This document shows, in pieces, positions 1-9,580 of a stretch of DNA of 64,000 nucleotides. The stretch's first letter is position 1. Every line of letters begins with the position of its first letter. The position numbers and the translations under genes were made by a program. Origin of the DNA: Terriglobus tenax (GTDB taxonomy: Bacteria; Acidobacteriota; Terriglobia; Terriglobales; Acidobacteriaceae); assembly GCF_025685395.1 (NCBI RefSeq), contig NZ_JAGSYA010000004.1, positions 1,054,001-1,118,000 of the forward strand. The letters are read 5' to 3'. A model generated the notes under the pieces. It saw only the letters and a program-made list of their open reading frames with translations, was not told where the DNA came from and searched no databases.

Positions 1-847
1 GCGTTGAAAGTGCTCCGCAGACGCAGCCATGCTGCAGGCACTGCTGTGGAGAGAGCCCTTCGAGCAGCGCGTGAATGAATCCGGCGTCAAAGGCGTCGCC
101 CGCGCCGGTCGTATCGATCAGGTCCACCGCGGGTGGCGCTGCACGATACTCCTTGCCGTCAGACAGCATGACCGCACCAGCCGCACCCAGCTTGACCAGT
201 GCATGCTTCACACCATGCTCGCGGCAAAGCTGCAGATAGGCCTCCGGGTTGCCGGCCAGCATGGTCGACTCTTTCTCATTCGGCATTACGTAGTCGATCC
301 TGCGCATCAGTTCCCAGTTGTCCGTGTTCTGCAACCAGTCCACATGATGCCCCACATCGATGGAGACCGTCGCCGCCTGCGCCTGCAATGCCTGCAATAC
401 CTGCGTTCCACCTTTCACCTCCAGCGGCAACGCCAGGTGTACATGCCGCGCCTGCGCCGCCTCCGCTGTTACTTCAGGATGGCCGGTGAGATATTTTGCC
501 AATTGATCGTTAACGCCGCGATAGGTGAAGAAGGTGCGGTCAGCCGCCGTAGAGATGCTGACGGTTACACCGGTACGTCCCTTCTCCAGGATCAGGTTCC
601 CGGCAGAAACACCAAACTCTTCCAGGCGATCTGCAATGGTCTTATAGTCTGCCTCGCCGACTACGCCAATCAGCCGTACCCTGGCCCCCAGCAGTGACAG
701 TGCACAGGCCGTTGTAATGGCGCCGCCGCCAAGCTCCCGCGTGTAGTCGTCGGTAAAGACTTCTGAACCGGGCGCGGGCCAGCCTGCAAACCCACTGAAG
801 ACGTGGTCCAGGTAAATCTCGCCAATCACTGTTACGTCGTATCTCAT
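1..847 (-). CDS. PfkB-family sugar kinase (partial, 3' end beyond window)
   Basis: This is the 5' part of a ribokinase/PfkB-family kinase, which phosphorylates a sugar, nucleoside or sugar derivative with ATP in the cytoplasm. The N-terminus reads MRYDVTVIGEIYLDHVF, an early GGG glycine stretch follows, and the family signature TTGAGDAFDAGF lies near residues 247-256, where the Asp of GAGD (about residue 251) is the usual catalytic base. At least 282 codons are present and the gene runs off the window's left edge. Its ATG overlaps the TGA of the upstream permease gene as ATGA, so the two are probably translationally coupled. The substrate is not readable from sequence. It is the second PfkB kinase of this locus; the other lies at 8609-9580. 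Confidence 0.9.
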   Translation of the reverse strand, partial: MRYDVTVIGEIYLDHVFSGFAGWPAPGSEVFTDDYTRELGGGAITTACALSLLGARVRLIGVVGEADYKTIADRLEEFGVSAGNLILEKGRTGVTVSISTAADRTFFTYRGVNDQLAKYLTGHPEVTAEAAQARHVHLALPLEVKGGTQVLQALQAQAATVSIDVGHHVDWLQNTDNWELMRRIDYVMPNEKESTMLAGNPEAYLQLCREHGVKHALVKLGAAGAVMLSDGKEYRAAPPAVDLIDTTGAGDAFDAGFIHALLEGLSPQQCLQHGCVCGALST

Positions 848-2196
848 GCCTTCTGGAATGGCCACTCCCGAGCCCGGTTCGCCTGAATCAGAAAAAAGAC
901 CGTACCGGCAACGGTCAGGCCCGCTCCCACGGCAATATGTTTCATCTGGCTGGTGGCCACAATGTAGAGCCAGCCAAGCAGCGCAACCAGCGCTGGCAGC
1001 GGATACAGCGGCATGCGGAAACTGCCGGGCCCAGGCGGAGACTGCCTGCGCAGCAGGATGACCGCAATACACTGCCCCAGGAACTGCAGCATGGTCTGGA
1101 TCACGATGAGTCCCGCGATCAGATCGGCCAGCGAGAACAGGCACATCAGCATGGACGCCACGCCCATATAGAGCAGAGACACTGTCGGGAAATGATCCTT
1201 AGAATGCACCTTCGCGAAGATAGCGGGAAATTCGCCGTTCGCCGCTGCAGCATAGGGAATACGCGAGAAGCCAAGCAGGATCGCAAAGGCTGATCCCCAG
1301 CTTGCGATCAGAATCAGCAGCGACACAACCCTGGCTGCAAACGCTCCATGCACGGCCTGCATGAAGTCCGCCACAATCACCCTGGAGTGTTGCGCCTCGC
1401 GCCACGGCAATGTTCCCAGGATCGAGATATTCATCGCCAGGTACAGCACGGCCACGATCATGATCGAGAACAGTACGGCTCGTGGAATATTGCGTGTGGG
1501 ATTTTTAATCTCGCCACCGATCAGGCAGACATTGTTGTAGCCGCCGTAGTCGTAGGTTGCGATCAGGGTGGCGGAGCCGAGTCCAAGCCAGAAGGCGTGG
1601 GAGATCTGGAAGGCGTGGGGAGGAAAGTCAAAAGCAGTTGCCGGATGGAAGTGCGTGAAACCGCTCAGGATGATCCAACAACAAGTGGCCAGCACAACGA
1701 CCGTCACAACGACTGACAGAATGCCGATAGACCGGATGGAGCGATAGAGCACCGCCATGTTGACCATACAAAGCGCCATCGCCAGCAGCTTCAAATGGGT
1801 TGCCGACAGCGGATGAAAGACGCTGGCATAGTCCGCAAATCCAACCGCGCCTGAAGCAATGGAGATAGGCCCCACCAGCAGTGATTGCCACAGAAACAGA
1901 AACGCCATCAGCTTTCCGAGCGACTTGGGACCGAAGGCGCGCAACAGGTAGTGGTAGGAGCCGCCGGAGTTTGGAATGCGCGAACCAAGCTCAGCCCATA
2001 CCATGCCATCACACAGCGCCAGCAGAGCTCCAAGGATCCAGCCCAGCATCGCCTGTGGGCCGCCCATGGCAGCCAGCGCCAGCGGGATGGTAAGGAAAGG
2101 GCCCACGCCAACCATGTTCAGCACATTGGTTGACAATGCTCCCCATAGCCCGACTCCCCGTTCCAGGTGCCCGATTTGTTGTCCTGCATTCGCCAT
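844..2196 (-). CDS. APC-superfamily amino acid/amine permease
   Basis: This 450-residue polytopic protein has about 12 hydrophobic segments. The first transmembrane helix contains the glycine-rich unwound stretch NMVGVGPFLTIPLA, typical of the APC (amino acid-polyamine-organocation) superfamily, and further helices run to the C-terminus. Such proteins import amino acids, amines or amino-sugar conjugates across the inner membrane by proton or substrate exchange. It lies 14 bp downstream of the secreted PIG-L deacetylase gene and overlaps the following kinase gene by 4 bp. The context therefore suggests that it imports what the deacetylase releases. FrlA-type fructoselysine carriers belong to the same superfamily, but sequence alone does not fix the substrate. 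Confidence 0.88.
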   Translation of the reverse strand: MANAGQQIGHLERGVGLWGALSTNVLNMVGVGPFLTIPLALAAMGGPQAMLGWILGALLALCDGMVWAELGSRIPNSGGSYHYLLRAFGPKSLGKLMAFLFLWQSLLVGPISIASGAVGFADYASVFHPLSATHLKLLAMALCMVNMAVLYRSIRSIGILSVVVTVVVLATCCWIILSGFTHFHPATAFDFPPHAFQISHAFWLGLGSATLIATYDYGGYNNVCLIGGEIKNPTRNIPRAVLFSIMIVAVLYLAMNISILGTLPWREAQHSRVIVADFMQAVHGAFAARVVSLLILIASWGSAFAILLGFSRIPYAAAANGEFPAIFAKVHSKDHFPTVSLLYMGVASMLMCLFSLADLIAGLIVIQTMLQFLGQCIAVILLRRQSPPGPGSFRMPLYPLPALVALLGWLYIVATSQMKHIAVGAGLTVAGTVFFLIQANRAREWPFQKA

Positions 2197-2210
2197 GAAG
2201 AATCCTTCGC

Positions 2211-5009
2211 TTACTTGATCTCCGGATTCTTCGGCAGGCTAAGCATGTTGGCAAACAAACGGAAGGCTCCCGGAACACCCAGCGGAAGCTGACGATAGAA
2301 AGCATACGCGTTATAGATGTACACGCCCTTACCGTAGCGAGCGTAGATCAGGCCGCCCTTCTGCTCCGGCTGGCCCGTATCATGCGTTTCAACCAGCGCG
2401 GTGTACTTCGGGTCCCACGACTGCAGGAACTTCGATCCACGTTCTTCAATCCAGCCGTCAAAGTCCTTTTCGGTAATTTTGTTGGGCCAGTTGAAGACGG
2501 GATTCTTCGGATCAAGAATCTTCACCACCGACTTCTCGTCGGTCACCTCTTCCGGATCGCCACTCATCACATACGGATACGGCCCGTAGTTGTGGTCAAA
2601 CTCCGGAGTGTTGTACTGCACAATCACCGTGCCGCCCTTTTCGACAAACTGCAGCAAACGCGCATTATTCGCGATCAGGTCAGGCCGCACGGCATAGGCA
2701 CGCACACCCAGCACAATGGCGCTGTACTTCTGCAGGTCAGCATTGGCAAGGTCCTGCGCCGACAGATAAGAAACATGCACGCCAATCTGCTCCAGAGCGG
2801 AAGGCACATCATCGCCGCTGCCTTCAACATAGGCAACGGAGACGCCGGGAGCCATCTTCACGTCAGTGCCTGTGGTGACATACTTTGCCGACGAGTACAG
2901 GAAATACGGCCGCAGCCCGGTGTAGCCAATGGTGACGTAGCCTTCGGTGTACTGCTTGCCGTCCAGCTCTGCGACTGCTGTCACGGTGTACTCTTTGGCG
3001 CCGGCCACCTTCGGTGTCACAGTGAAGGCTACCGTCTGCTCCTCGCCTTCCTGTGAAAACTTGATGGGGATCTGCTTTGGTTCAGCCGTCCAACCGTCTG
3101 GCAAAGCAAGTTTTACCGACGGTGTTGCAGCACCCTTTTCGTTGTTATGCACACGTACGCTCACGCGGATGGACTTGCTGTCCAGCGGCACCACGCCCGC
3201 CGAGGGCGACATGGCTACCGACAACGCAGGGCCAACCGGCATGGGATAATGCAGAGTCCCCGGCCCATTCACCTTGCTGACTACCTGCACAACGCTGGCC
3301 AACTGAACGGTGGCGCCTTCATACTCCAGCGTGGCCTCGGCCTGCAGCGGATAAGGTGAGAGCGGCGTATTCTTTGCAGCACCGGGAGCGACGTCATACG
3401 CGGCGTTCTGCAAGCCGGCACGTGTGAAATACGGGCGCGTGTATGGCTCATCTGCCGGGACCTTCACCTTGAAGACAAGGTCGGCGGCCTTTTCTGTCGC
3501 TAGAGTTGTGGGAGAAGCGGGACCCGAGGCGCTCCAGTCTTTGCCGGATGTGCCCACCAGTTTCACGCTCTTCACCGTCAACGACGGCTGCGTGGGCTGG
3601 TAAAGATGAACCTTTACAGGAAATGCCTGTCCAGGCGTCGCCATCTGGAAGGTAGCGGATGCGCCGCGCATGGCCGCCATCATGTTGTCTTCCTGGCCTG
3701 CAGGAATTACGTCGGCGTTCAGCTTGACCTGCAGCGCCGCCACCAGAGCATCGTTGAACTGGCGCTGCTTCACACGCAGTTCATGCAGCACGTTGTACTT
3801 CGCTTCCGCGGAAAGATCGCTCTTCTCTGTCTCTGCAATCAGCGACTCAATCTTCAGCTTGCCCTTGGCCAGCATTGGAGCGACCGCGGCAGACTTTTGC
3901 GCGGAGAACCCCTTCATCGCAGCGTCGATCTGGGAGGAAACTTCCTGCAGGCCAGGCTTCAGAAAAGCCGGGGGCTTCGCACCGGCAAGCTCGGCGATTC
4001 CGGTCAGCGAGGTATCCATGCCATCGAAGAAACTTTCTTCTTTCGCGGGGGAATCAATCTTCGATCCGAAGCGGTGATAGTCGCTCATCTGCGCCCCGGG
4101 CAGCGGAATGCTTTGCCCACCGTTCTGCGAGCGCTGGTAGCCAAGTCCTTCCCGCGAGACTTGCGCATAGGTCGCACCTATCACCTGATCAAAGCTGCCG
4201 GCGGGAATGCTGACGTTCACTGCCGGTTTGCCCTCTTCCCACTTGCCGGTAATGTGGTTTGTTACGCCCACCGGCCCCCACGTGTGGTTGGCATAGTCAT
4301 ACATGCCCTTCTCGGTTACGCGAAGAAAAGGGGCGCGGGCGTAGGTCTTGATAGGCTGCCAGGGAAACAACCCTTCTTTGATCTGCTCCGGAAACATCTT
4401 CGGATCGCCCGCAGCCTTGAAAACCTCCTGCGTCATCAGGCCTGCGGTTGCATGCTGGCCATGGCCGTCCGTTGGACCGCCCACAAACACGGAACACACC
4501 ACCAGCGGGCGAACAGTACGCACCACGCGGACGGCCTGCTCCAGCACCTTGTCGTGTCCCCATTGCCCAAGCGCTTCATTCAGTGACTTCGAAAAGCCAT
4601 AGTCGGCCATGGAGGTGAAGTACTGTGCGTCCAGACCGTAGTAACGGCCTGCCTGCAGCAGTTCTTCCGTCCGCACCAGGCCAAGAGCGTCCCAGTAATC
4701 GGACGACATGACATTGGCTCCGCCCTCGCCGCGGTCCAGGGTCAACAGGGCGACACGCGCCCCTACTCCGCGGCTGTGATAGGCCAGCGTCGCGCCATCT
4801 TCGTCATCCGGGTGCGCCACAATCATCATCAAGCTGGCGCGTGTCTGCAGCTTCTTCAATTGCTGCCATAGCTCGACTGCGCCTTCGTCCACCGGAATTG
4901 CACGCGCGTCCACCTGCGGGTGAGCCTGGAAGGCATGAGAAGCCGGGATCGGCCCTGCGAACAAAACCGGGGCAAGCGCAAAGGCCGTGAACTTTCTGGC
5001 GAGGAACAT
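2211..5009 (-). CDS. Secreted PIG-L family deacetylase, multidomain
   Basis: The product has 932 residues and a signal peptide ending near SHAFQA (residues 1-28). A PIG-L/LmbE-type zinc deacetylase domain follows, with the signature AHPDDE at residues 65-70 and a second metal/catalytic motif GHGQH at 182-186. This fold removes N-acyl groups from amino sugars and related conjugates. The middle (about 590-690) resembles the NEW3/beta-sandwich type found in secreted carbohydrate enzymes, and the C-terminal third (LQKYSAIVLGVRAYAV, then FVEKGGTVIVQYN) resembles a glutamine-amidotransferase-like Rossmann domain. An AAAGGG ribosome-binding site precedes the ATG. It lies between a TonB-dependent receptor gene and a permease gene, which suggests periplasmic processing of an imported N-acylated ligand. 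Confidence 0.9.
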   Translation of the reverse strand: MFLARKFTAFALAPVLFAGPIPASHAFQAHPQVDARAIPVDEGAVELWQQLKKLQTRASLMMIVAHPDDEDGATLAYHSRGVGARVALLTLDRGEGGANVMSSDYWDALGLVRTEELLQAGRYYGLDAQYFTSMADYGFSKSLNEALGQWGHDKVLEQAVRVVRTVRPLVVCSVFVGGPTDGHGQHATAGLMTQEVFKAAGDPKMFPEQIKEGLFPWQPIKTYARAPFLRVTEKGMYDYANHTWGPVGVTNHITGKWEEGKPAVNVSIPAGSFDQVIGATYAQVSREGLGYQRSQNGGQSIPLPGAQMSDYHRFGSKIDSPAKEESFFDGMDTSLTGIAELAGAKPPAFLKPGLQEVSSQIDAAMKGFSAQKSAAVAPMLAKGKLKIESLIAETEKSDLSAEAKYNVLHELRVKQRQFNDALVAALQVKLNADVIPAGQEDNMMAAMRGASATFQMATPGQAFPVKVHLYQPTQPSLTVKSVKLVGTSGKDWSASGPASPTTLATEKAADLVFKVKVPADEPYTRPYFTRAGLQNAAYDVAPGAAKNTPLSPYPLQAEATLEYEGATVQLASVVQVVSKVNGPGTLHYPMPVGPALSVAMSPSAGVVPLDSKSIRVSVRVHNNEKGAATPSVKLALPDGWTAEPKQIPIKFSQEGEEQTVAFTVTPKVAGAKEYTVTAVAELDGKQYTEGYVTIGYTGLRPYFLYSSAKYVTTGTDVKMAPGVSVAYVEGSGDDVPSALEQIGVHVSYLSAQDLANADLQKYSAIVLGVRAYAVRPDLIANNARLLQFVEKGGTVIVQYNTPEFDHNYGPYPYVMSGDPEEVTDEKSVVKILDPKNPVFNWPNKITEKDFDGWIEERGSKFLQSWDPKYTALVETHDTGQPEQKGGLIYARYGKGVYIYNAYAFYRQLPLGVPGAFRLFANMLSLPKNPEIK

Positions 5010-5026
5010 GAATAACCCTTTCAGTA

Positions 5027-5055
5027 GTGGCCGGCCCGCATGCTGGACCGGCCAC
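5027..5055 (-). other. Intergenic hairpin between receptor and deacetylase genes
   Basis: GTGGCCGG at 5027-5034 pairs with CCGGCCAC at 5048-5055 across a 13-nt loop. It sits 21 bp past the receptor stop codon and upstream of the deacetylase start, with no T-run after it. It could be an mRNA-processing or stabilising stem that sets unequal expression within one transcript, rather than a full terminator. Confidence 0.45.
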
Positions 5056-5076
5056 CTGGAGCAATCAACAGGAGGA

Positions 5077-8000
5077 TTAGAAGTAGAACTTGGCGGCCAT
5101 TTGTACCTGGCGAGCGTTGTTCACCACACTGCTAATCTTGCCAAAGGTACCCGGTGTTGCAACGCTTGCAGACGGAGCTGCCAGGTTCGGATGGTTCAGC
5201 GCATTGAAGAACTCAAAGCGCAGTTCCAGCTTCTTCACATCGGTAAACTCAAACTGTTTGAACAAGCTCAGGTCTTCGTTATGACGCCCCGGGCCAGCAT
5301 ATGGACGCGGACGGCAGCTGCCGAAGGTGCCCGTTGTTGGCTGCGAGAAGGCCGAAGAATTGAGATAACGCGATGCCGATGCAGGATTGCTGATCGCCTG
5401 ACGATCGCGCGATGCGCCCGCGAAACCATCCGCATTGCAGTTGGCATAGGTTGCGTGGTTGCCACCGGTCTGTGTCAGGTCGGTCGCTGTCACGTTGAAC
5501 GGATTGCCTGCTTCCATGCTGACGATGGCGTTGAGCTGCCATCCGCCGATCAGCTTCGATGCGACAGAGTTATTGTTCAGTACCAGCCCATTGCGTCCAA
5601 TCGGCAGTTTCCATTGTGCGTTCGCTACAAAGCGATGACGCTGATCAAACGGCGACTGCGAATACTCGTGTGCGTAGTCATACGCATTCTGCGGCGTGGA
5701 ACCAGCGGTCAGGTTATCCGCGTAGTCCGTAAAGGCATGTGCCCACGTGTAGCTGAACTGGTACGCAAGGCCGTTCTTCATGGGGCGGCGCAGGCTGGCC
5801 ACCAGACCGTTGTAGTTGGTGTTGCCATCGTTGGTCGCCTTCTCCAGGAAGGCATGCAGACTACCGGAGTTCAGGTTGGCGTAAGGGAAGGTGACGTTCG
5901 GTGTGCTGCCCGTAAAGCCGGTGATCAGCCCCTGGTTGGCATTCCGCAGGCGGTTCATCTTGTGGCCAAAGTTGCCAACCCAGATCGTCTCCAGCACCAT
6001 GTTCGATGGAAGTTGAATCTGCGGACCAAAGCTCATCTGCTGCACGTAGCTGGTGCGCTGGTTGGGGTCCTGCCAGTTCGATTTCTGAATCGAGAGAGGG
6101 GTTGTGGCATTGGCATAGGTCGCTCCGGGGAAACCGTTCTGCAGGAAGAACACCGGCGAACTACCCGCCGTCGTACGCGAGTCGCTCACATACTTCAGGA
6201 ACGGCTGGTTCTGCGCCAACTGCGCTTCCGATCCGATGCGGTTCAGGTACTGGTAGAACACACCGTACCCTCCGCGCAGCACGACTTTGTCGCTGACCTG
6301 GTAGCTGAAGCCGATACGCGGAGCAAAGTTATTCTTGTCCGGGTTGATCAACGCACGCTGCGCCCACCCGCCGCCACTGGCAACGCTCAAGCTGCCGCCG
6401 TTCGCCGTGTTGAAGTTCGACAGCGAATTCGTCCGGTTCAGCATGGGCGAATACAGTTCATACCGCGTTCCGTAGGTAATGGTCAGCTTGCGTGCGGCAC
6501 GCCACGTGTCCTGCGCAAAAAACGAGTTGCCATGCAGGAAGTTATGGACCACAAGGGCGCTGTTATAGATCGTCTGATTCACATTGCCCAGAAGGAAGTC
6601 AGCAAAACCAAAACCATTGCTGTTGGTGAAAATGCCGGAGAAGCCCATGTATCCCTGCGGCGCCTGAAGATCCAGGAACAGCAGCGTGTTGCGGTGATAT
6701 TCATAGCCAAACATCAGGCTGTGATTGCCCTTCAGTTTGGTAAAGGTATCCAGGAACTGGTAAACCTGCGCCACCTGGAACTGGGGCCGGTACAAATCAA
6801 CACCGATGCGGCGGAAGCCACCGGAGATATTCATTGGAGGCAGGCCCGCCGTATAGGGAGAAGCCGGAACTCCGGTCAGTCCCACATCCCCGGCAGACGA
6901 TGTTCCAAGCGTCAAGCCGATCGGATTACTGTATGCCTTGTCGCGGCTCCATCCAAAACGCGCCTGATTGACGGCCGTTGACGAGAAGACCGTCGTCCAT
7001 CCCAGCGCCAGCCCCTGGTTGCGGATGTTGTAGTCCGTCGCGAAACCACCGTTGCCGACCGTTGCATTCGAGGTCCACGGCGGGTCCTGACGATGCTGCT
7101 GCAGGAGGCTGTAGCGGCCAAAGATCGAATGACGATCACTGATCTTTTGATCGATACGCGTATCAAACGAGTTCACCTGCTGCGGCAGCTGATAGCTGAA
7201 GCGGTAGTTATTGGAGCCATCCCAGTTACCATTGGCGGACTGCACATTATTCGGGTCTGGCAGCAGGGCCGCAATACGACGGGCTACCGGGTCAATGCAG
7301 GTGGGATTGACGACTTTCGCCGTGATGCAGCCGGCCTGACTGGCAAGCGCGGGCGTCGGGTTATACGAAGCAACCTCGGTCAGATTGCCCGTCTTCATGG
7401 CCGCGGAAGGCACAACCGAATAAACTGTTGCCTGCTGCGTGCTGCGCAGTCCCTGGTAGTCGCCAAAGAAGAAGAGACGGTCACGCAGTACCGGGCCACC
7501 GATGGTGCCGCCAAACTGGTTCTGGCTGAAGTTGCCCTTCGGCACCTTCACCGTCGCATGGTTGTTCGCCCAGCTGTTGGCGTCAAACACACTGTTGCGG
7601 GCATACTCCCACACGCTTCCGTGGAAGTTGTTGGTGCCGCTCTTGGTCGAGGCATTCACCACGGCGCCAGCCGATGTACCGAACTCGGTGGAGTACGTAC
7701 GCGTCTGCACGCGGAACTCCTGAATCGCATCCGGCGGAGGCTGCACGTTCTGCACAGAGCCTTCCTGCAGATTGGTCGAACCGGAGTTGTTGTCTACGCC
7801 ATCCAGCGCGAAGTAGTTCTGTGTCTCCAGGTTGCCGTTGGAGCTGAAGCGGTCCGGCGCATTATTGGCCACGGCCGGATTCTTGAAGATGCCCGGCTCC
7901 AGCAGCGCCAGGTCGGCGTAGCGACGGGCATTCAGCGGGAGATCGTTGATCTGCGTCGTACTGACAACGTTGCCCACGTCGGCTGACTGTGTCTGTAGCC

Positions 8001-8421
8001 CCATAACCTGGGCACTTACTTCCACGGTGTCATTCTGGCCGCCCGCCTTCAGGTCAAAGTCGATCTGGGCGCGCGTCTTCACGTGCACCTCAATGCCGGT
8101 CTGCTTCGTCGTACCGAAGCCTGGAGCGGTAACCTCGGCCTCGTACGTTCCAGGAATCAGGGCAAGTGCCTGGTACACGCCATCCTGGTTTGCCTTCAAC
8201 GTACTGGTAACACCCGTGGCTACGTTGCGGATCGTAACGGTGGCACCTGCAATCACAGCGCCGCTGGCATCGCGCACCGTACCGGTGATGGAGCCATTAT
8301 CAAGCTGTGCCTGCGCGGCAACGGCCCCAAATACAAAACACACCGTAAGAAGGAGGCGGAACAGGGTGAATCGGCGAAAGACATGGGGGAAAGCGGGGAC
8401 CACAGTGACCAACGGGCGCAT
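5077..8421 (-). CDS. TonB-dependent receptor with carboxypeptidase-regulatory-like N-terminus
   Basis: This is an outer-membrane, TonB/ExbBD-energised importer of the large Oar-like class common in Acidobacteriota. A start at 8421 (1114 residues) is preferred over the in-frame ATG at 8457 because AGGAGG stands 6 nt before it. A signal peptide ends at VAAQAQ. A CarboxypepD_reg-like domain follows (GSITGTVRDASGAVIAGA), then a plug (TTQINDLPLNARRYADLALL) and a long beta-barrel that ends in the aromatic strand QMAAKFYF. No SusD partner lies next to it. It is the first gene after the putative LacI-type operator and precedes the secreted deacetylase, so it probably imports the locus substrate. Confidence 0.93.
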   Translation of the reverse strand: MRPLVTVVPAFPHVFRRFTLFRLLLTVCFVFGAVAAQAQLDNGSITGTVRDASGAVIAGATVTIRNVATGVTSTLKANQDGVYQALALIPGTYEAEVTAPGFGTTKQTGIEVHVKTRAQIDFDLKAGGQNDTVEVSAQVMGLQTQSADVGNVVSTTQINDLPLNARRYADLALLEPGIFKNPAVANNAPDRFSSNGNLETQNYFALDGVDNNSGSTNLQEGSVQNVQPPPDAIQEFRVQTRTYSTEFGTSAGAVVNASTKSGTNNFHGSVWEYARNSVFDANSWANNHATVKVPKGNFSQNQFGGTIGGPVLRDRLFFFGDYQGLRSTQQATVYSVVPSAAMKTGNLTEVASYNPTPALASQAGCITAKVVNPTCIDPVARRIAALLPDPNNVQSANGNWDGSNNYRFSYQLPQQVNSFDTRIDQKISDRHSIFGRYSLLQQHRQDPPWTSNATVGNGGFATDYNIRNQGLALGWTTVFSSTAVNQARFGWSRDKAYSNPIGLTLGTSSAGDVGLTGVPASPYTAGLPPMNISGGFRRIGVDLYRPQFQVAQVYQFLDTFTKLKGNHSLMFGYEYHRNTLLFLDLQAPQGYMGFSGIFTNSNGFGFADFLLGNVNQTIYNSALVVHNFLHGNSFFAQDTWRAARKLTITYGTRYELYSPMLNRTNSLSNFNTANGGSLSVASGGGWAQRALINPDKNNFAPRIGFSYQVSDKVVLRGGYGVFYQYLNRIGSEAQLAQNQPFLKYVSDSRTTAGSSPVFFLQNGFPGATYANATTPLSIQKSNWQDPNQRTSYVQQMSFGPQIQLPSNMVLETIWVGNFGHKMNRLRNANQGLITGFTGSTPNVTFPYANLNSGSLHAFLEKATNDGNTNYNGLVASLRRPMKNGLAYQFSYTWAHAFTDYADNLTAGSTPQNAYDYAHEYSQSPFDQRHRFVANAQWKLPIGRNGLVLNNNSVASKLIGGWQLNAIVSMEAGNPFNVTATDLTQTGGNHATYANCNADGFAGASRDRQAISNPASASRYLNSSAFSQPTTGTFGSCRPRPYAGPGRHNEDLSLFKQFEFTDVKKLELRFEFFNALNHPNLAAPSASVATPGTFGKISSVVNNARQVQMAAKFYF

Positions 8422-8496
8422 CGACTGCCTCCTGAGTGTCGGATTAGCCAGAAGCAAACCCCTGCAGCAATGGGTCGAGATGGAGCTTCCAGGGTT

Positions 8497-8523
8497 CCGA
8501 TATCGGTATCGTTATCGGTAACG
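8497..8523. promoter_or_regulatory. Putative LacI-type operator (ATCG hexamer repeats and palindromes)
   Basis: A perfect 10-bp palindrome CCGATATCGG (8497-8506) is followed by the inverted repeat CGTTA-N4-TAACG (8510-8523). Between them runs a near-tandem hexamer series TATCGG, TATCGT, TATCGG. Central CG steps are typical of LacI-family operators. The block lies 75 bp upstream of the receptor's chosen start and directly abuts the likely -10 box, a position suited to repression by the LacI regulator encoded at 9577-10617. No binding data are available. Confidence 0.55.
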
Positions 8524-8549
8524 TAAGGTCCGCGTTCTTCCTCTGTCAA
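8520..8549 (-). promoter_or_regulatory. Putative sigma70-type promoter of the receptor operon
   Basis: Read on the minus strand, a perfect TTGACA -35 box (8549-8544) is followed after 18 nt by TACGTT (8525-8520), a weak -10 box. The -10 overlaps the edge of the palindromic operator block. It would transcribe the receptor, deacetylase, permease and second kinase genes. Confidence 0.5.
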
Positions 8550-8608
8550 CAAGTTTTTAACAAATTATTCTTTCGGGCTCCGCACAAAACCCTGTGGAAA
8601 CGACCAAT

Positions 8609-9580
8609 TCACGGGCGTTTTTTCATTTGCGCCATGTATTGCCGAAGCTCTTTCGGCCCCGGCAGGCCGTGCGATCCGCCTGGGTACGCGGCGGAGAGGC
8701 TGCCGCAGATGTTGCCTGCGCGCAGGCAATCATTCCAGTCAGCGCCGTGCAGGAATGCATGAAGGAATCCTCCATCAAACGCATCTCCCGCACCTGTCGC
8801 ATCCAGCACCGCGATGGAAAGCGCAGGCTCGCGATACACCTTGCCATCGGCCATCAGCATGGCGCCGCGGCGGCCCAGCTTGATGACCGGAACCTTCACC
8901 CAGTCTTGCAACTTCTCCAAGGCACGCATGGCATCGCTTGCGCCGGTGATGGCTTTTGCCTCGTTTTCATTGGGGAAAATGAACTCGCAGTGACGCACGA
9001 TGGAGTGAATCTGCGAGGGCGACAGATCTGGGTTCCAGCCAAAGTCGGCGGAAACGGTAATGCCAGCCTCACGCAACTGCTTCAGCACGGGAATCCATTG
9101 CTTTGGCCGACGCAGCGCGCACGCAAAGTGGACGTGGCGTGCGCGATGCAGTTTCTGGAGTACAGCCCTGTTCGACAACAGGTCTTCAATGCGCTGGTTG
9201 ATGGGATCATGGGTCACCATCATCCGGTTGGAGCGGTAGGCCATGGAGACGGTCAATGCCGTGGCATACTCCTCACTGACCTCGCAGGCCGTCACATCCA
9301 GGCCTTCGGTCATCAACGCGTTCCAGGTCGGCAGGCCGGCGGCGTCGCTGCCCACACGCGTCACAATGCCAGTCGAGGAGCCCAGCCTGCTGGCGGCAAT
9401 CGCGGTTCTTGCCAGACCGCCACCGGGAGCAATCAGAAAGCTATCGGTCTTTATCTCTTCGCCAAAGCGCGGCTGATTGCGCAACTGGTAGAAGATCATG
9501 TCGGAAAAAAACTCGCCGAAGATCACCAGGTCAAACTTGCTGGCCGCGCTGCTGCGTGTTTTGCTGCCTGCACTGCTCAT
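8609..9580 (-). CDS. PfkB-family sugar kinase
   Basis: This 323-residue ribokinase-fold kinase has the N-terminal strand KFDLVIFGEFFSDMIF, a GGGLARTAIAASRLG substrate/phosphate loop and the C-terminal catalytic signature DATGAGDAFDGGF. The start at 9580 is chosen because its ATG overlaps the LacI stop codon as ATGA and has AAGGA just upstream; a longer frame begins at 9610 inside lacI. It phosphorylates a cytoplasmic sugar-like substrate, not identified here. It is co-transcribed with the LacI-family regulator and stands just upstream of the operator/promoter block of the receptor gene. It is clearly homologous to the partial kinase at 1-847, so the locus encodes two PfkB enzymes that may act on different products of one substrate. 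Confidence 0.9.
   Translation of the reverse strand: MSSAGSKTRSSAASKFDLVIFGEFFSDMIFYQLRNQPRFGEEIKTDSFLIAPGGGLARTAIAASRLGSSTGIVTRVGSDAAGLPTWNALMTEGLDVTACEVSEEYATALTVSMAYRSNRMMVTHDPINQRIEDLLSNRAVLQKLHRARHVHFACALRRPKQWIPVLKQLREAGITVSADFGWNPDLSPSQIHSIVRHCEFIFPNENEAKAITGASDAMRALEKLQDWVKVPVIKLGRRGAMLMADGKVYREPALSIAVLDATGAGDAFDGGFLHAFLHGADWNDCLRAGNICGSLSAAYPGGSHGLPGPKELRQYMAQMKKRP

Noticed and set aside
4987..6981. A 664-codon plus-strand open frame opposite the first TonB-dependent receptor
   Set aside because: It mirrors the receptor reading frame, has no domain, signal or RBS, and its protein is unusually rich in Arg, Val and His as expected for a GC-rich antisense frame.
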